A DNA stretch of 64,000 bases, taken from the NCBI GenBank assembly GCA_018268395.1, contig JAFDWQ010000009.1:1-64000 (forward strand), given 5' to 3'. Positions 8,899 through 17,290 of the stretch are shown here, in pieces. The translations under genes were made by a program, and so were the position numbers. Position 1 is the stretch's first letter. Every line of letters starts with the position of its first letter. The notes beneath the pieces were generated by a model. That model searched no databases and was not told the origin of the DNA. It saw only the letters and a program-made list of their open reading frames with translations. This DNA is from Armatimonadota bacterium (lineage in GTDB: Bacteria; Armatimonadota; Fimbriimonadia; Fimbriimonadales; Fimbriimonadaceae).

Positions 8899-9867
8899 GT
8901 GGTCCCCCGAATCCGAATGTGCTGCCTGCCGACCCCTTGCCATAAGCTGGAGCGGCTCGGCTCCGAACTGGGTTTGGACCTCTGGATCAAGCGGGACGAC
9001 CTGACCGGCTTCGGGGCGGGCGGCAACAAGGGCCGAAAGCTCGAATACTTGATCGCCGCCGCGCTCGATGCCGGAGCGGACCGGCTCGTGACCTGCGGAT
9101 CCCGACAGAGCAACTTCGTGCGCCAACTCGGGGCCGCCTGCGCGGTGCACGGGTTCGCATGTACGGCCGCCGTGATGACCCTTCCTTACGACCAAGCCGA
9201 AGGCAAGCCCACCGGCTTGATTCCCGAATCGGGCGGGAACGTCGTCTTGGACGAGTTGTTCGGGGTCGAACTCCGCGAATACCCGGACGGAGACTGGCTC
9301 GACCTCTTCTCCTTTGCCGAGGAGATCGCCGCCGAATACGAGGCAAAGGGCGAGGCCGTGTTCCGTGTCCCGGTCGGCGGAAGTTCGCCTTTGGGCGCCT
9401 ATTCGTTCGCGCAAGCCGCGGTCGAGGTCGGGGAGGGTTGGGACTTCGTCGTCGTCCCGACCAGCAGCGGTAGCACGCATGCAGGACTCGCATGGGCGTT
9501 CCACGGCTCACGGACGAAGGTCATCGGCATTTCCTGCGATCCGGAAGACGACCTGAAGGACGACCTCGTCCGGCTTGCGACGGGAATCGACGGTTTGAGC
9601 CAGGTTCCGAAGTCGATGGAACGGGACGACTTCGACATCCGGAAGGAATGGGTGGGAGCGGGCTACAACGTACCGAGTCCGGAAGGCGAAGCAGCGCTCC
9701 TGAAAATGGCACGTTCCGAGGGCATCGTCCTCGACCCGGTTTACAGCGCCAAAGCGTTCGCCGGGCTCCTCGGATTAGCCGCCAGGGGCGACGTTCACGG
9801 CCGGACGCTGTTCTGGCACACGGGCGGCCTGCCCACGGTCTTGGCCGGCCGCAGGCCTGTCGAATAG
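8899..9867 (+). CDS. D-cysteine desulfhydrase / ACC deaminase family enzyme
   Basis: A 322-residue cytoplasmic PLP enzyme of fold type II. After the N-terminus (PRIRMCCLPTPCHKLERL) comes IKRDDLTGFGAGGNKGRKLEYL, described here by its key residues: the NK of GGNKGRK carries the PLP lysine. Then follow SRQSNFVRQ, VPTSSGSTHAG (phosphate loop) and LDPVYSAKAF with FWHTGG near the end. These match D-cysteine desulfhydrase and 1-aminocyclopropane-1-carboxylate deaminase; the exact substrate cannot be settled by eye. The GTG start keeps the conserved PRI..PTP region and has a CATAAT hexamer before it. Its last 93 bases overlap the convergent DUF2752 gene. Confidence 0.85.
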   Translation: MVPRIRMCCLPTPCHKLERLGSELGLDLWIKRDDLTGFGAGGNKGRKLEYLIAAALDAGADRLVTCGSRQSNFVRQLGAACAVHGFACTAAVMTLPYDQAEGKPTGLIPESGGNVVLDELFGVELREYPDGDWLDLFSFAEEIAAEYEAKGEAVFRVPVGGSSPLGAYSFAQAAVEVGEGWDFVVVPTSSGSTHAGLAWAFHGSRTKVIGISCDPEDDLKDDLVRLATGIDGLSQVPKSMERDDFDIRKEWVGAGYNVPSPEGEAALLKMARSEGIVLDPVYSAKAFAGLLGLAARGDVHGRTLFWHTGGLPTVLAGRRPVE

Positions 9868-10323
9868 GTCGAACACCGTCACTCCGGGCTCTTCATACCG
9901 GACGGTCGCGAAGCGGAACACCCCGAAGCCGAGGACCGCAAAAAAGATCGTCGTCAGAAGGACCGTTGCCGGCCGGCTTTCGCTCCGCAACCTCAGCCCC
10001 TTGAGGTAACCGATCAAGGACAGCCAGGCCATCGCGGTGAAGACTCCGTAAAGGACCGGACCGAGCGGGTGGGCCTGAAAAGCCGTCGGAAGATCACCGT
10101 GGACGGTCGCGGTCCAACTGGTCGTCAAGCCGCATCCAGGGCAGGGCCTGTGGAACAGGAACACGGACGGGCAAGGCGGCAACCCCAGTTGTGTGTGTGT
10201 GCCGTGATGGTTCCGTGACGGATGCAGGAGGGCCGCGACGAGCGTGACGACCAGCCAGACACCGAACCAGACGGCTTGGCCGCTAAGCTTCTTCTTGGGC
10301 CAGCCGGCATCAAACAGAACCAT
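9775..10323 (-). CDS. DUF2752 membrane protein
   Basis: A 182-residue membrane protein. Hydrophobic segments lie at residues 17-33 (AVWFGVWLVVTLVAALL), 90-110 and 118-140. The diagnostic motif FHRPCPGCGLT with following W (residues 58-72) is the DUF2752 signature, whose function is unknown. The C-terminal 30 residues (rich in Ala, Gln, Pro) are encoded across the 3' end of the convergent PLP gene and are probably not conserved. The start overlaps the end of truB by 14 bases, which suggests co-transcription with nrnA and truB. Confidence 0.75.
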   Translation of the reverse strand: MVLFDAGWPKKKLSGQAVWFGVWLVVTLVAALLHPSRNHHGTHTQLGLPPCPSVFLFHRPCPGCGLTTSWTATVHGDLPTAFQAHPLGPVLYGVFTAMAWLSLIGYLKGLRLRSESRPATVLLTTIFFAVLGFGVFRFATVRYEEPGVTVFDLFDRPAAGQDRGQAARVPEQRPAVNVAPGG

Positions 10324-11182
10324 GGGCGACCTCTAACGGCAAGACGCACTCGGGATGCAGAACGTTGCCTTCGACCCGGGCCACGCTCACGATCCGGCCC
10401 TCGTCGTCCAGCAGGCCGACGATCGGCACGGGCGGTGCTGCCGCGACTTTGACCCATTGGCCGTTGCGGACCCGGTCGAGCTGTCCGACGTTCATACGGA
10501 CCATCGGCACAGGTTCGAGGGCCTCGGCCAACGGGATTAGTGCGGAGGCCTCGACGCTCTCAAGGTCGATCGAGTCGTCGATGTCGAACCGTCCGACCCT
10601 GGTGCGCTGAAGGCCGACGACATGGGCCCCGGAACCGACGGCCCTACCGAGGTCATGGGCGAGCGTCCTGACGTACGTCCCACCTGAGCACACGACCCGA
10701 AAAACGGCTCGTGGAGGGTCGCATTCGAGTAACTCGAACGTCTCGATGAACACGTTCCGGGGCTCGCGTTCGACGTCCTCGCCCTTCCTGGCATAGGCGT
10801 AAAGCGGTTTGCCGGCCTTTTTGACCGCGCTGTACATGGGCGGCAACTGGCTGATCATCCCTTGAAAACCTGACAGGGCGGACTCGATCACGGTCCGCAA
10901 GTCATCCGGCACCGGGCACTCTTGAGTGACGTCCCCTTCGGAGTCGTAAGTCGTCGTTTCTTGCCCGAACGCGAACGTGCAGTGGTACTCCTTCGGTTCA
11001 AGAGGCAGGTACTGGAGGAACCTGGTTGCCGGCCCGACGGCGAGGACGAGCAGTCCCGTCGCGATGGGGTCAAGAGTTCCGGCATGTCCGACCCGCCTCG
11101 TCCCCAGGCGGCGTCTAACGGTCTGGACGACGTCGTGGGACGTGACGCCCTCGGGTTTGTCGACGAGAAGGACGCCTAGCAC
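10310..11182 (-). CDS. truB: tRNA pseudouridine-55 synthase
   Basis: A 290-residue enzyme that converts uridine 55 in the T loop of tRNAs to pseudouridine. The N-terminus GVLLVDKPEGVTSHDVVQ is the TruB signature. The catalytic aspartate is Asp38 in HAGTLDPIATGLL. Further family motifs are YSAVKKAGKPLYAYAR and CSGGTYVRTLAHDLG. The C-terminal part resembles a small PUA-like domain. The start overlaps the end of the nrnA-like gene by seven bases. The nrnA-truB order is a common bacterial arrangement, often next to rbfA, which is not seen here. Confidence 0.95.
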   Translation of the reverse strand: MLGVLLVDKPEGVTSHDVVQTVRRRLGTRRVGHAGTLDPIATGLLVLAVGPATRFLQYLPLEPKEYHCTFAFGQETTTYDSEGDVTQECPVPDDLRTVIESALSGFQGMISQLPPMYSAVKKAGKPLYAYARKGEDVEREPRNVFIETFELLECDPPRAVFRVVCSGGTYVRTLAHDLGRAVGSGAHVVGLQRTRVGRFDIDDSIDLESVEASALIPLAEALEPVPMVRMNVGQLDRVRNGQWVKVAAAPPVPIVGLLDDEGRIVSVARVEGNVLHPECVLPLEVAHGSV

Positions 11183-12180
11183 CGGAGGGCCTCCTTCAGG
11201 GCGGCGACGACGATGCGTTCGGCTTCGTCCAGTGTCCCGTCGATCGTGACACCGGCCGCGTTCTTGTGACCGCCCCCACCGATCTGCTGCGCGACTTTGG
11301 CCACGTCGAGCCCTCCCTTGCTCCGTAAGCTCCCCTTGACCTTGCCGTACTTGCCCGCCCTAAGGACGAACGCGGCACGGACGGAGCGTACGCTCAGGAT
11401 CTCGTTGACGATGCCTTCGGTATGTTCCTCTTCGGCATGGAACGCCTGGAAGGTCTCGGGGGTCAAAACCACCCAGGCCAATCGTCCGTCGCAGTCCATC
11501 CGCATGGACCGGATCGCCTCTCCGAGCAGGCGCACGGCCGGCTCGTCTCGGTTCAGATAGACCTCGTCGGCGACCTTTGTCAGACTGGCGCCGTGTTCCA
11601 GAAGCCACCCCGCCTGATGGAGCGAGTGGGCGGTCGCGTTGGGAAAACGGAAACTGCCTGTATCGGTCAGGAGTCCCGTCAGAAGGCAGTCGGCCATGTC
11701 CGCATCGACGACGTCGGCCGCGGTCTTACGACCGACCTCTGCGAACAGGTCGCACAGGATCGCGGCCGTCGCAGGCGCCTTCGGGTCGACGATCCGCAAC
11801 GTCCCTGGGCTCTCATGAGGCTGATGATGGTCGATCAGGACCAGCCTTTCGAAGGCTTCAAAGGACGCCCGGCAGGATCCGAGGCGTTCCAGTGAGTCCA
11901 GGTCGACGACGATCCCCAGATCGTGGCCCGACCTCGAAGGGACTTGTCGCACTCGCCCGCTGCCCGGTAGGAACTGCAGGTAGCCCGGAGGCATGTTGTG
12001 GCACAGGACCTCGTTCGGAATTCCCTTCTTATCGAGCCACAGCGAGACGGCCAAAGCCGATCCGATCGCGTCGCCGTCGGGGTTGAGGTGAGTTCCGATC
12101 AAGACGTCCCGAGACTCGGAGAGGCATTCGAGAAGGCGATCGACCAGGCTGGTGAGGGGAGGGTTGGACTCAGTCGTCAC
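11176..12180 (-). CDS. DHH phosphoesterase, NrnA-like nanoRNase/pAp phosphatase
   Basis: A 334-residue cytoplasmic phosphoesterase. DHH domain motifs are visible: GTHLNPDGDAIGSALA (metal ligands N, D, D), VVDLDSLERLG, and the IDHHQPHE motif that names the family. DHHA1 follows, with the GGGHKNAAG motif near the C-terminus. NrnA-type enzymes degrade short oligoribonucleotides and dephosphorylate 3'-phosphoadenosine 5'-phosphate. The start is GTG at 12180, preceded by TATCCT nine bases upstream, possibly its -10. It heads a likely nrnA-truB-DUF2752 operon. Confidence 0.9.
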   Translation of the reverse strand: MTTESNPPLTSLVDRLLECLSESRDVLIGTHLNPDGDAIGSALAVSLWLDKKGIPNEVLCHNMPPGYLQFLPGSGRVRQVPSRSGHDLGIVVDLDSLERLGSCRASFEAFERLVLIDHHQPHESPGTLRIVDPKAPATAAILCDLFAEVGRKTAADVVDADMADCLLTGLLTDTGSFRFPNATAHSLHQAGWLLEHGASLTKVADEVYLNRDEPAVRLLGEAIRSMRMDCDGRLAWVVLTPETFQAFHAEEEHTEGIVNEILSVRSVRAAFVLRAGKYGKVKGSLRSKGGLDVAKVAQQIGGGGHKNAAGVTIDGTLDEAERIVVAALKEALRC

Positions 12181-12225
12181 CGGTAGAGGAGGATACCTTT
12201 TGGCAGGGTCGGGACGTCCGAACGG

Positions 12226-12432
12226 TCACTCGTCCGAATCGTCGTCTTCTTCGATGTCCGACTCGATCGCGCCGATCGCTTCTTGATCGGGGTCTCGGAC
12301 CGTTTCGAGGGTGACCTGGGTGATCGCTTTGACCGTACGGTTCGGACAGTTGTTGCAGACGAACGAGACCGACGCCGATTGGAGCCAGTTGGGGACTTTG
12401 TCAAGGTTTTTGCCGCAAGCGCACTGGACCAT
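12226..12432 (-). CDS. Small zinc-ribbon-like protein with acidic tail
   Basis: A 68-residue protein starting MVQCACGKNLD. The cysteines form a CxC plus CxxC set (C4, C6, C26, C29; VCNNCPNRTV), typical of a zinc ribbon. The last 20 residues are strongly acidic (SDIEEDDDSDE). Its ATG overlaps the preceding stop as TAATG, so it is coupled to the small membrane protein gene upstream. No function is known; it may bind RNA or protein. Confidence 0.65.
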   Translation of the reverse strand: MVQCACGKNLDKVPNWLQSASVSFVCNNCPNRTVKAITQVTLETVRDPDQEAIGAIESDIEEDDDSDE

Positions 12433-12680
12433 TAATCTTCCTCTTTGAGCTCCGTAAAGCTCTGCACAGCCTGTTGATGGCTGATATAACCGTGGACGAC
12501 CATGATCGCCGCTCCTCCCAGATAGATCAGGACGAGTCCGCTCTCCTTCACTTGTCCCGGATCCCGGATCACGTCCTCGCCTCGAACGAGCCCCCAAAGG
12601 GCCAGAAGGAAGAGTGCGGCGGCAAAGAGGAAGAAGGTGTTCTTCCACCAGACCGGGCGTTTCGGTGCTTTAGCGGCCAC
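12432..12680 (-). CDS. Small two-segment membrane protein
   Basis: About 82 residues with two hydrophobic segments (NTFFLFAAALFLLALWGLV and SGLVLIYLGGAAIMVVHGYI) separated by a short polar loop. GTG 12680 is chosen because the longer frame from 12740 would run into the preceding gene and adds polar residues. The start is uncertain. It ends in TAATG with the zinc-ribbon gene, so the two are probably made together. Function unknown. Confidence 0.55.
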   Translation of the reverse strand: MAAKAPKRPVWWKNTFFLFAAALFLLALWGLVRGEDVIRDPGQVKESGLVLIYLGGAAIMVVHGYISHQQAVQSFTELKEED

Positions 12681-12702
12681 GGACAGCCAAGATACCCGGG
12701 GT

Positions 12703-12885
12703 TCAGACTCGGATGTCGATGATGCGGCCCTTAGGCTCAAGCTGCTTCAACAGTTCGGCTGCAGCGGCCTTCTCCGAATCGAGCGCGTTCTTGAGGGTCG
12801 CCAATTGGACGCCCTCCTTGACCTTCTCCGGCCCTTGAAGGGCTTCGGTCATGACTTGGACGGCCTTATAGGCGTCGACGCGCAT
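12703..12885 (-). CDS. YjfB-like putative motility protein
   Basis: A 60-residue helical protein. The core, VQLATLKNALDSEKAAAAEL then LKQLEP, resembles the short YjfB family (putative motility protein), in which 'lAlLKKaLD...a..LL..L' is the recurring pattern. No flagellar genes are near, so the label rests only on resemblance. ATG 12885 is preceded by GATAAT at ten bases and GGAG at four; ATG 12897 is also possible, adding MWSR. Confidence 0.5.
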   Translation of the reverse strand: MRVDAYKAVQVMTEALQGPEKVKEGVQLATLKNALDSEKAAAAELLKQLEPKGRIIDIRV

Positions 12886-12934
12886 CCTGCTCCACATTAT
12901 CGGCAGACCGTGGCCGTAAGGAGAGGGGCAAGGG

Positions 12935-12964
12935 GTCTCCGGGGCCTGGACAGACCCCGGAGAC
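12935..12964 (-). terminator. Hairpin downstream of secY
   Basis: A perfect 10-bp stem (GTCTCCGGGG with its complement) and a 10-base loop lie 14 bases past the secY stop. There is no T-run after it on the minus strand, so it may stabilise the operon's 3' end or act with Rho. Confidence 0.4.
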
Positions 12965-12977
12965 AGTCGCGGCGCGC

Positions 12978-14345
12978 TTAGGAGCCTTCGTACCGCTTCG
13001 TGAGAAGGTTCGCCTCGATCTGGCGCATCGTCTCAAGGGCGACGCTGACCATGATGAGCATCGACGTACCGCCGATGAGTTGAAGGCTCCGGACGGGTGC
13101 CAAGAGCGGATACAGGTACGAGGTCAAGGCCGTGATGGCCAAGAAGACCGCGCCGACGAACGTCACGCGGCTGATGACGCCGTCGAGGAAGTCCTTCGTG
13201 TGCTTGCCCGGTCGGATGCCCGGGATGTAGGAGCCGTGCCGCTTCAGGTTGTTGGCGATGTCCTCGACGTTATAGGTCATCGCGTTCCACATGTACGTGA
13301 AGACGAAGATCAGTGCCGTGTAGACAAGGACCCCCACCCATCCGTACCAGTGGGTGAAGTCCGGCGAGAAGAACTTCGCGGCATTGAGCAAGAACTCGTG
13401 GATCGGGCTTGTCGGCGGGAAGGCCTGGGCGAACTGGGCCGGCATATAGACCAGCGCGATCGCGAAGATGACCGGGATGACGCCCGCCATGTTCACCGAA
13501 ATCGGCAGGTAGCTCGTCTGGCCCCCCATCGACTTTGTCCCAAAGTTCCGCCTCATATGCTGGATCGGGATGCGACGTTGGGCGATCGTGAAGTACACGA
13601 TGAACCACGTGATCGCCAAGAAGGCGATGATCACGATGATGCCTTGCCACCAGCCGATCGAGCCGTTCTGGATCGCCGTTCCGATCGTGCTCCCGATGTT
13701 CGGAAGGGAGATCACGATGCCCGCGAAGATCATCAACGAGACGCCGTTACCGATGCCCCGTTCGCTGATCTGTTCGCCGAGCCACAACATGAACATCGAG
13801 CCCGTCATCCAGAACAGGACGATCGAGGCCTTCAGCCAGCCCGACATCGCCTGGATCTCGACGACGTTGGTCGACATCATGTGCAGGAGGCCAAAACCTT
13901 GGGCGATGCACAGCGCCAGCGTCATGATGCGCGTGCGCTTGTTCTGCTGCCTCCGGGCGTATTCGCCGCCCTCCTGAAGCTCCTGCTTCCAAGCCGGGTT
14001 AGCGAGGGTCAGGATCTGCAGGATGATCGACGACGTGATGTACGGCGACAGCCCGAGCGCGAAGATCGACATGCGCTTGAACGCGCCTCCCCCGAACGTG
14101 TTCAACATTTGGAAGAAGTCGATCTTCACGAGGTCGGCGGTGACCTTGTTCGGGTCGGCACCGGGGATCGGGACCGGGACGTGGACGCCGAGGGCGTACA
14201 CCGCGAACACGAGGAGGACGAACTTGAGGCGTGCTTGGAGGTCGTCGTCGGCCCATGCCAGGCGCAACGTGTCCGCCAAGCTCATGCGAAGGCCCTTGTC
14301 GCCTCCGCCGCCTCCAGTTCCGCCCCCAAGGGCCGTCACAGCCAT
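12978..14345 (-). CDS. secY: Protein translocase subunit SecY
   Basis: A 455-residue inner-membrane channel of the Sec translocon, with ten membrane segments expected and visible as evenly spaced hydrophobic stretches. Typical motifs are VPIPGAD in the first periplasmic loop, LSPYITSSIILQILTL, GIGNGVSLMIFAGI, the plug-region and RRIPIQHM, and YNVEDIANNLKRHGSYIPGIRPG near the C-terminal cytoplasmic loops (shown by its ends). The first 15 residues are glycine-rich. It closes the ribosomal protein operon and starts 2 bases after rplO ends. In many bacteria adk, map and infA follow secY; here they do not. Confidence 0.97.
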   Translation of the reverse strand: MAVTALGGGTGGGGGDKGLRMSLADTLRLAWADDDLQARLKFVLLVFAVYALGVHVPVPIPGADPNKVTADLVKIDFFQMLNTFGGGAFKRMSIFALGLSPYITSSIILQILTLANPAWKQELQEGGEYARRQQNKRTRIMTLALCIAQGFGLLHMMSTNVVEIQAMSGWLKASIVLFWMTGSMFMLWLGEQISERGIGNGVSLMIFAGIVISLPNIGSTIGTAIQNGSIGWWQGIIVIIAFLAITWFIVYFTIAQRRIPIQHMRRNFGTKSMGGQTSYLPISVNMAGVIPVIFAIALVYMPAQFAQAFPPTSPIHEFLLNAAKFFSPDFTHWYGWVGVLVYTALIFVFTYMWNAMTYNVEDIANNLKRHGSYIPGIRPGKHTKDFLDGVISRVTFVGAVFLAITALTSYLYPLLAPVRSLQLIGGTSMLIMVSVALETMRQIEANLLTKRYEGS

Positions 14346-14347
14346 TC

Positions 14348-14842
14348 TCAGTTATCCTTCTTGGTCTTGTCCTTCTTCTGCGGCGAGGTCTTCCTGGCGG
14401 TCTCCAGGGCGATCGCTTCGCCCCCGGCCTTCGAGATCTTGTCGCTCGCCGATTTGCTGAACTTGTGCGCGCTCACTTTGAGTTTCTTGGTGAGGTCGCC
14501 GTGGCCCAGCACTTTGACGCCGTCCATTTCGCCGTGGATCAGACCCTTGGCGATCAGGCTGGCGGGGGTCACGTCTTCACCGGCACCGAAGTGCTTGTCG
14601 AGGGCGTCGACGTTGACGATCGCATATTCCTTGTGGTTGATGTTGCGGAAGCCCTTTTTCACCGGCAAGCGGCGATGGATGGGCGTCTGGCCACCTTCGA
14701 ACCAAGGGCTGATCTGCCGTCGGGCTTTCTGGCCCTTCGTACCCCGGGTCGCGGTCTTGCCCATGCCGCTGCCGATCCCGCGGGCGACCCTTCGCTTACG
14801 CTTCGTGCTGCCTTTGGACGGTCTCAGTTCGTGCAGGTTCAT
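14348..14842 (-). CDS. rplO: 50S ribosomal protein L15
   Basis: A 164-residue protein of the large ribosomal subunit. The N-terminus MNLHELRPSKGSTKRKRRVA and the following RGIGSGMGKTATRGTKGQKAR (spacing described by ends) are the L15 hallmark, along with FEGGQTPIHRRLPVKKGF. The C-terminus has a lysine-rich tail of about 15 residues beyond the usual end. It starts 2 bases downstream of rpmD within the operon. Confidence 0.96.
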   Translation of the reverse strand: MNLHELRPSKGSTKRKRRVARGIGSGMGKTATRGTKGQKARRQISPWFEGGQTPIHRRLPVKKGFRNINHKEYAIVNVDALDKHFGAGEDVTPASLIAKGLIHGEMDGVKVLGHGDLTKKLKVSAHKFSKSASDKISKAGGEAIALETARKTSPQKKDKTKKDN

Positions 14843-14844
14843 GT

Positions 14845-15210
14845 TCAGGACTCCTTCTTCTTAGCGGGCGCCTTCTTCGCCGCAGGCTTGGCCGGAGCCG
14901 CCTTGGCGGGCTTCTCGGCCTGGGTCTCTTGTTCGGCGGCTTCCGCCTTGGGCTCGGCCTTGGCCGGTTTTGCCGGCTTCGGGGCGGCCGCGCCTGCGGC
15001 CTTCTTGCCTTGGCGCCGGCGGACCTTGGTCGCGCCTTCGGCCTCCTCGACCTTGAGGAGGTGCTTCACATGATGGATCATGCCGCGGATCACGGGCGTG
15101 TCCTCTTGGACGACGCTCCGGTTGGTCTTGCGGAGCCCGAGGGCGTGGACGGTCGCACGGTTGCGCGGCGTCTCGCTGATCGTGCTCTTCACGAGCGTGA
15201 TCTTAAGCAT
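14845..15210 (-). CDS. rpmD: 50S ribosomal protein L30 with long Ala/Lys/Pro-rich tail
   Basis: A 121-residue protein. The first 60 residues are a complete L30 ([40 protein letters not shown] then [10 protein letters not shown]). The remaining 60 are a low-complexity tail of Ala, Lys, Pro and Glu, ending [10 protein letters not shown]. Usual bacterial L30 is about 60 residues, so this is double length. The tail is probably disordered and basic and may bind rRNA. Its ATG overlaps the end of rpsE by eight bases. Confidence 0.93.
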   Translation of the reverse strand: MLKITLVKSTISETPRNRATVHALGLRKTNRSVVQEDTPVIRGMIHHVKHLLKVEEAEGATKVRRRQGKKAAGAAAPKPAKPAKAEPKAEAAEQETQAEKPAKAAPAKPAAKKAPAKKKES

Positions 15211-15793
15211 GGAACTCTTCCTCCTTACGGGCCTTGGACAGCCACGGCACGAGGTCCTTCACGGGCGTCCCGCGACGGCCCGCGATGTCTTCGGGAGCCT
15301 GGAGCTCCTTGAACGCTTTCAGCGTCGCGTAGGCCACGTTGGTGCCGTTGCGGCTTCCCAGACACTTGGCGAGGACGTCGTGGACGCCTGCCGCTTCGAG
15401 GCACTGGCGGACGGCCGATCCGGCCTTGACGCCCGTACCCGGCGAAGCCGGCCGCAGGACGACCGTGGCCGCACCATAGCGGGCCGTCACCGCGTGGGGG
15501 ATCGTCGGGCCGATCATCGCCACACGGAACATGTTCTTGCGGGCGGCGTCTTCAGCCTTTTTGATGGCGTCGGGGATCCCCCGGGCCTTTCCGAGGCCGA
15601 CACCGACCGAACCTTTATTGTCACCGACGACGACAAGGATCGACCACGAAGCCGTCTTGCCGCCTTTGTGGGTCTTGAAGACCTTGTTCGAGCGGATGAC
15701 GCGCACGTCGAGCTGCGGCCCTTCCGGGATCTGCCCGCCGCGGCCTTGACCGCTCGGCTGGCGTCGTCCGACGAGCCTGGGGCCACGGGCCAT
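15203..15793 (-). CDS. rpsE: 30S ribosomal protein S5
   Basis: A 196-residue small-subunit protein involved in decoding accuracy. The S5 double-stranded RNA-binding segment ([40 protein letters not shown]) and the C-terminal region ([40 protein letters not shown]) are intact. Residues 1-30 form a basic N-terminal extension. It overlaps rplR by one base (TAATG). Confidence 0.96.
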   Translation of the reverse strand: MARGPRLVGRRQPSGQGRGGQIPEGPQLDVRVIRSNKVFKTHKGGKTASWSILVVVGDNKGSVGVGLGKARGIPDAIKKAEDAARKNMFRVAMIGPTIPHAVTARYGAATVVLRPASPGTGVKAGSAVRQCLEAAGVHDVLAKCLGSRNGTNVAYATLKAFKELQAPEDIAGRRGTPVKDLVPWLSKARKEEEFHA

Positions 15794-16143
15794 TAGAGGT
15801 CCACCCCCGCTTCGCGGACGCCGTCGGCCAGGCTGGCGATGGCCCCGGTGTACCGGAACCCGCCTCGGTCGAAAACGACCGCCTTGATCCCGGCTTCCTT
15901 GGCGCGCTTGCCGATGGCTTCACCGACGAGCTTGGCGCCGGTCGCGTTGTCCGAAGCTTTCAGCGACTTCTCGAGGCTGCTCGCCGCGGCCAAGGTCTTG
16001 CCCTCGACGTCGTCGATGATCTGCGCCGAGATGTGCTTGTTGCTCCGGAAGACCGCGAGCCGCGGGCGCTCCGACGTTCCTTTGATCTTCTTGCGGATCC
16101 GCACGTGACGGACGACCCGCATTTCGCTTCTTGACTTAGCCAT
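15793..16143 (-). CDS. rplR: 50S ribosomal protein L18
   Basis: A 116-residue protein that binds 5S rRNA. Family motifs include [20 protein letters not shown] then [14 protein letters not shown], and the end [20 protein letters not shown]. Length is normal. It lies 2 bases downstream of rplF and overlaps rpsE by one base. Confidence 0.96.
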   Translation of the reverse strand: MAKSRSEMRVVRHVRIRKKIKGTSERPRLAVFRSNKHISAQIIDDVEGKTLAAASSLEKSLKASDNATGAKLVGEAIGKRAKEAGIKAVVFDRGGFRYTGAIASLADGVREAGVDL

Positions 16144-16145
16144 CG

Positions 16146-16700
16146 TTACTTACCTGCCCTCTTGCCCGGTCGGAGCTTGACGACCTCGCCCGCGTAGCGG
16201 ACGCCCTTGCCCTTGTACGGATCGGGCTTGCGGGTCTTGCGGACGTCGGCGGCGAGTTGGCCGACCAACGCCTTGTCGATGCCTCTCACGGTGATGCGCG
16301 TGATACGGCTCTTGTCTTCGGCGCCGATCTCGAAATCGATGCCGACGGGCGGAGCGATCTTGATCTGGTGCGAATAGCCCACGCTCAAGACCAGGGTCTT
16401 CCCTTCGAGCTGTGCGCGGTAGCCGACGCCGTGGATCTCCAGCATCTTCGAGTGGCCGTTCGTGACGCCCTCGACCATATTGCTGATCAGCGTGCGCGCC
16501 AGACCGTGCTGACTGCGGTTGAAGCGGTCGTTGTCCGGCCTCTCGATCGTGAGCGTGCCGTCTTCCTGCTTCAGGCTGAGCGACGTCGCGATCTTCGCGG
16601 TCAGCTCGCCTTTCGGCCCCTTGACGTTGACGGTGCCCGCTTCCGAGGACACGGTCACGTTGCCGGGGACGGGGATCGGTTTCAGTCCAATGCGGCTCAT
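16146..16700 (-). CDS. rplF: 50S ribosomal protein L6
   Basis: A 184-residue large-subunit protein near the factor-binding site. It starts [17 protein letters not shown] and ends with the typical [20 protein letters not shown] and AGK. The two L6 repeats are both present. It starts 2 bases after rpsH ends. Confidence 0.96.
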   Translation of the reverse strand: MSRIGLKPIPVPGNVTVSSEAGTVNVKGPKGELTAKIATSLSLKQEDGTLTIERPDNDRFNRSQHGLARTLISNMVEGVTNGHSKMLEIHGVGYRAQLEGKTLVLSVGYSHQIKIAPPVGIDFEIGAEDKSRITRITVRGIDKALVGQLAADVRKTRKPDPYKGKGVRYAGEVVKLRPGKRAGK

Positions 16701-16702
16701 GG

Positions 16703-17098
16703 TTACCAGACCTCGCAGACGACCTCGCCACCGATGCGCTTGCGGCGGGCCTCTCGGTCGGTCATGACGCCTTGGCTGGTCGTCATGATCCGCGTCGTCA
16801 GACCGCTCCGGACGGGCCGGAGCTCGGTCGTGCCCTTGTAGACCCGGAGACCGGGCTTGCTGACGCGGCGGATGTTGTGGATCACGGGCTTGCGCCGCGA
16901 GTCGTACCGCAAGTGGACGCGGACGCTCGGGAACTTGCCCTCGGTGATGACCTCGTAGCCGGTGATGAAACCTTCGGCCTGGAGGATCTTCAGGACTTCG
17001 ATCTTGATCTTGCTGACCGGGCAGTCGATGCTCAAGAGGTTGGCCATGAGGCCGTTCTTGATGCGTGCGAGCAGGTCGGCGATAGGGTCGCTATGCAT
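16703..17098 (-). CDS. rpsH: 30S ribosomal protein S8
   Basis: A 131-residue protein that binds the central domain of 16S rRNA. It starts HSDPIADLLARIKNGLMANL and ends with the conserved STSQG-type loop (TRIMTTSQGVMTDREARRKR then IGGEVVCEVW). In E. coli S8 also represses the spc operon; whether that holds here is unknown. Confidence 0.96.
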   Translation of the reverse strand: MHSDPIADLLARIKNGLMANLLSIDCPVSKIKIEVLKILQAEGFITGYEVITEGKFPSVRVHLRYDSRRKPVIHNIRRVSKPGLRVYKGTTELRPVRSGLTTRIMTTSQGVMTDREARRKRIGGEVVCEVW

Positions 17099-17104
17099 CT
17101 CTGT

Positions 17105-17290
17105 TCACCAACTCGACTTGACGACGCCCGGAAGGAGGCCCTTGTGGGCCATCTCACGGAAGCAGACGCGGCAGATCCCGAAATAGCGGATGTAACCGCT
17201 GTCCCGTCCGCACTGGCTGCATCGGTTGTAAGCCCGGACTTTGAACTTGGGCTTCTGTTGCTGTTTGACGATAAGGCATGTCTTGGCCAT
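17105..17290 (-). CDS. rpsZ: 30S ribosomal protein S14, zinc-binding type Z
   Basis: A 61-residue short S14. Two CxxC pairs (CSQC and CRVC) bind zinc, and the rest is the compact type Z form, ending [15 protein letters not shown]. It is the first gene of the ribosomal block: rplE (L5), which normally precedes it, is absent, and a macrodomain gene lies upstream instead. The 190 bases before it must hold the operon promoter. Confidence 0.96.
   Translation of the reverse strand: MAKTCLIVKQQQKPKFKVRAYNRCSQCGRDSGYIRYFGICRVCFREMAHKGLLPGVVKSSW

Noticed and set aside
7573-9504. Long minus-strand frame of 643 codons
   Set aside because: It overlaps the antiporter in another frame and the PLP gene on the other strand; arginine- and proline-rich shadow.
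12703-12740. Longer start (ATG 12740) for the small membrane protein
   Set aside because: It would overlap the YjfB-like gene by 38 bases and adds only polar residues before the first membrane segment.
13080-14864. Long plus-strand frame of 594 codons
   Set aside because: It lies opposite secY and rplO, is rich in Arg, Asp and His typical of a shadow of GC-rich code, and resembles nothing.
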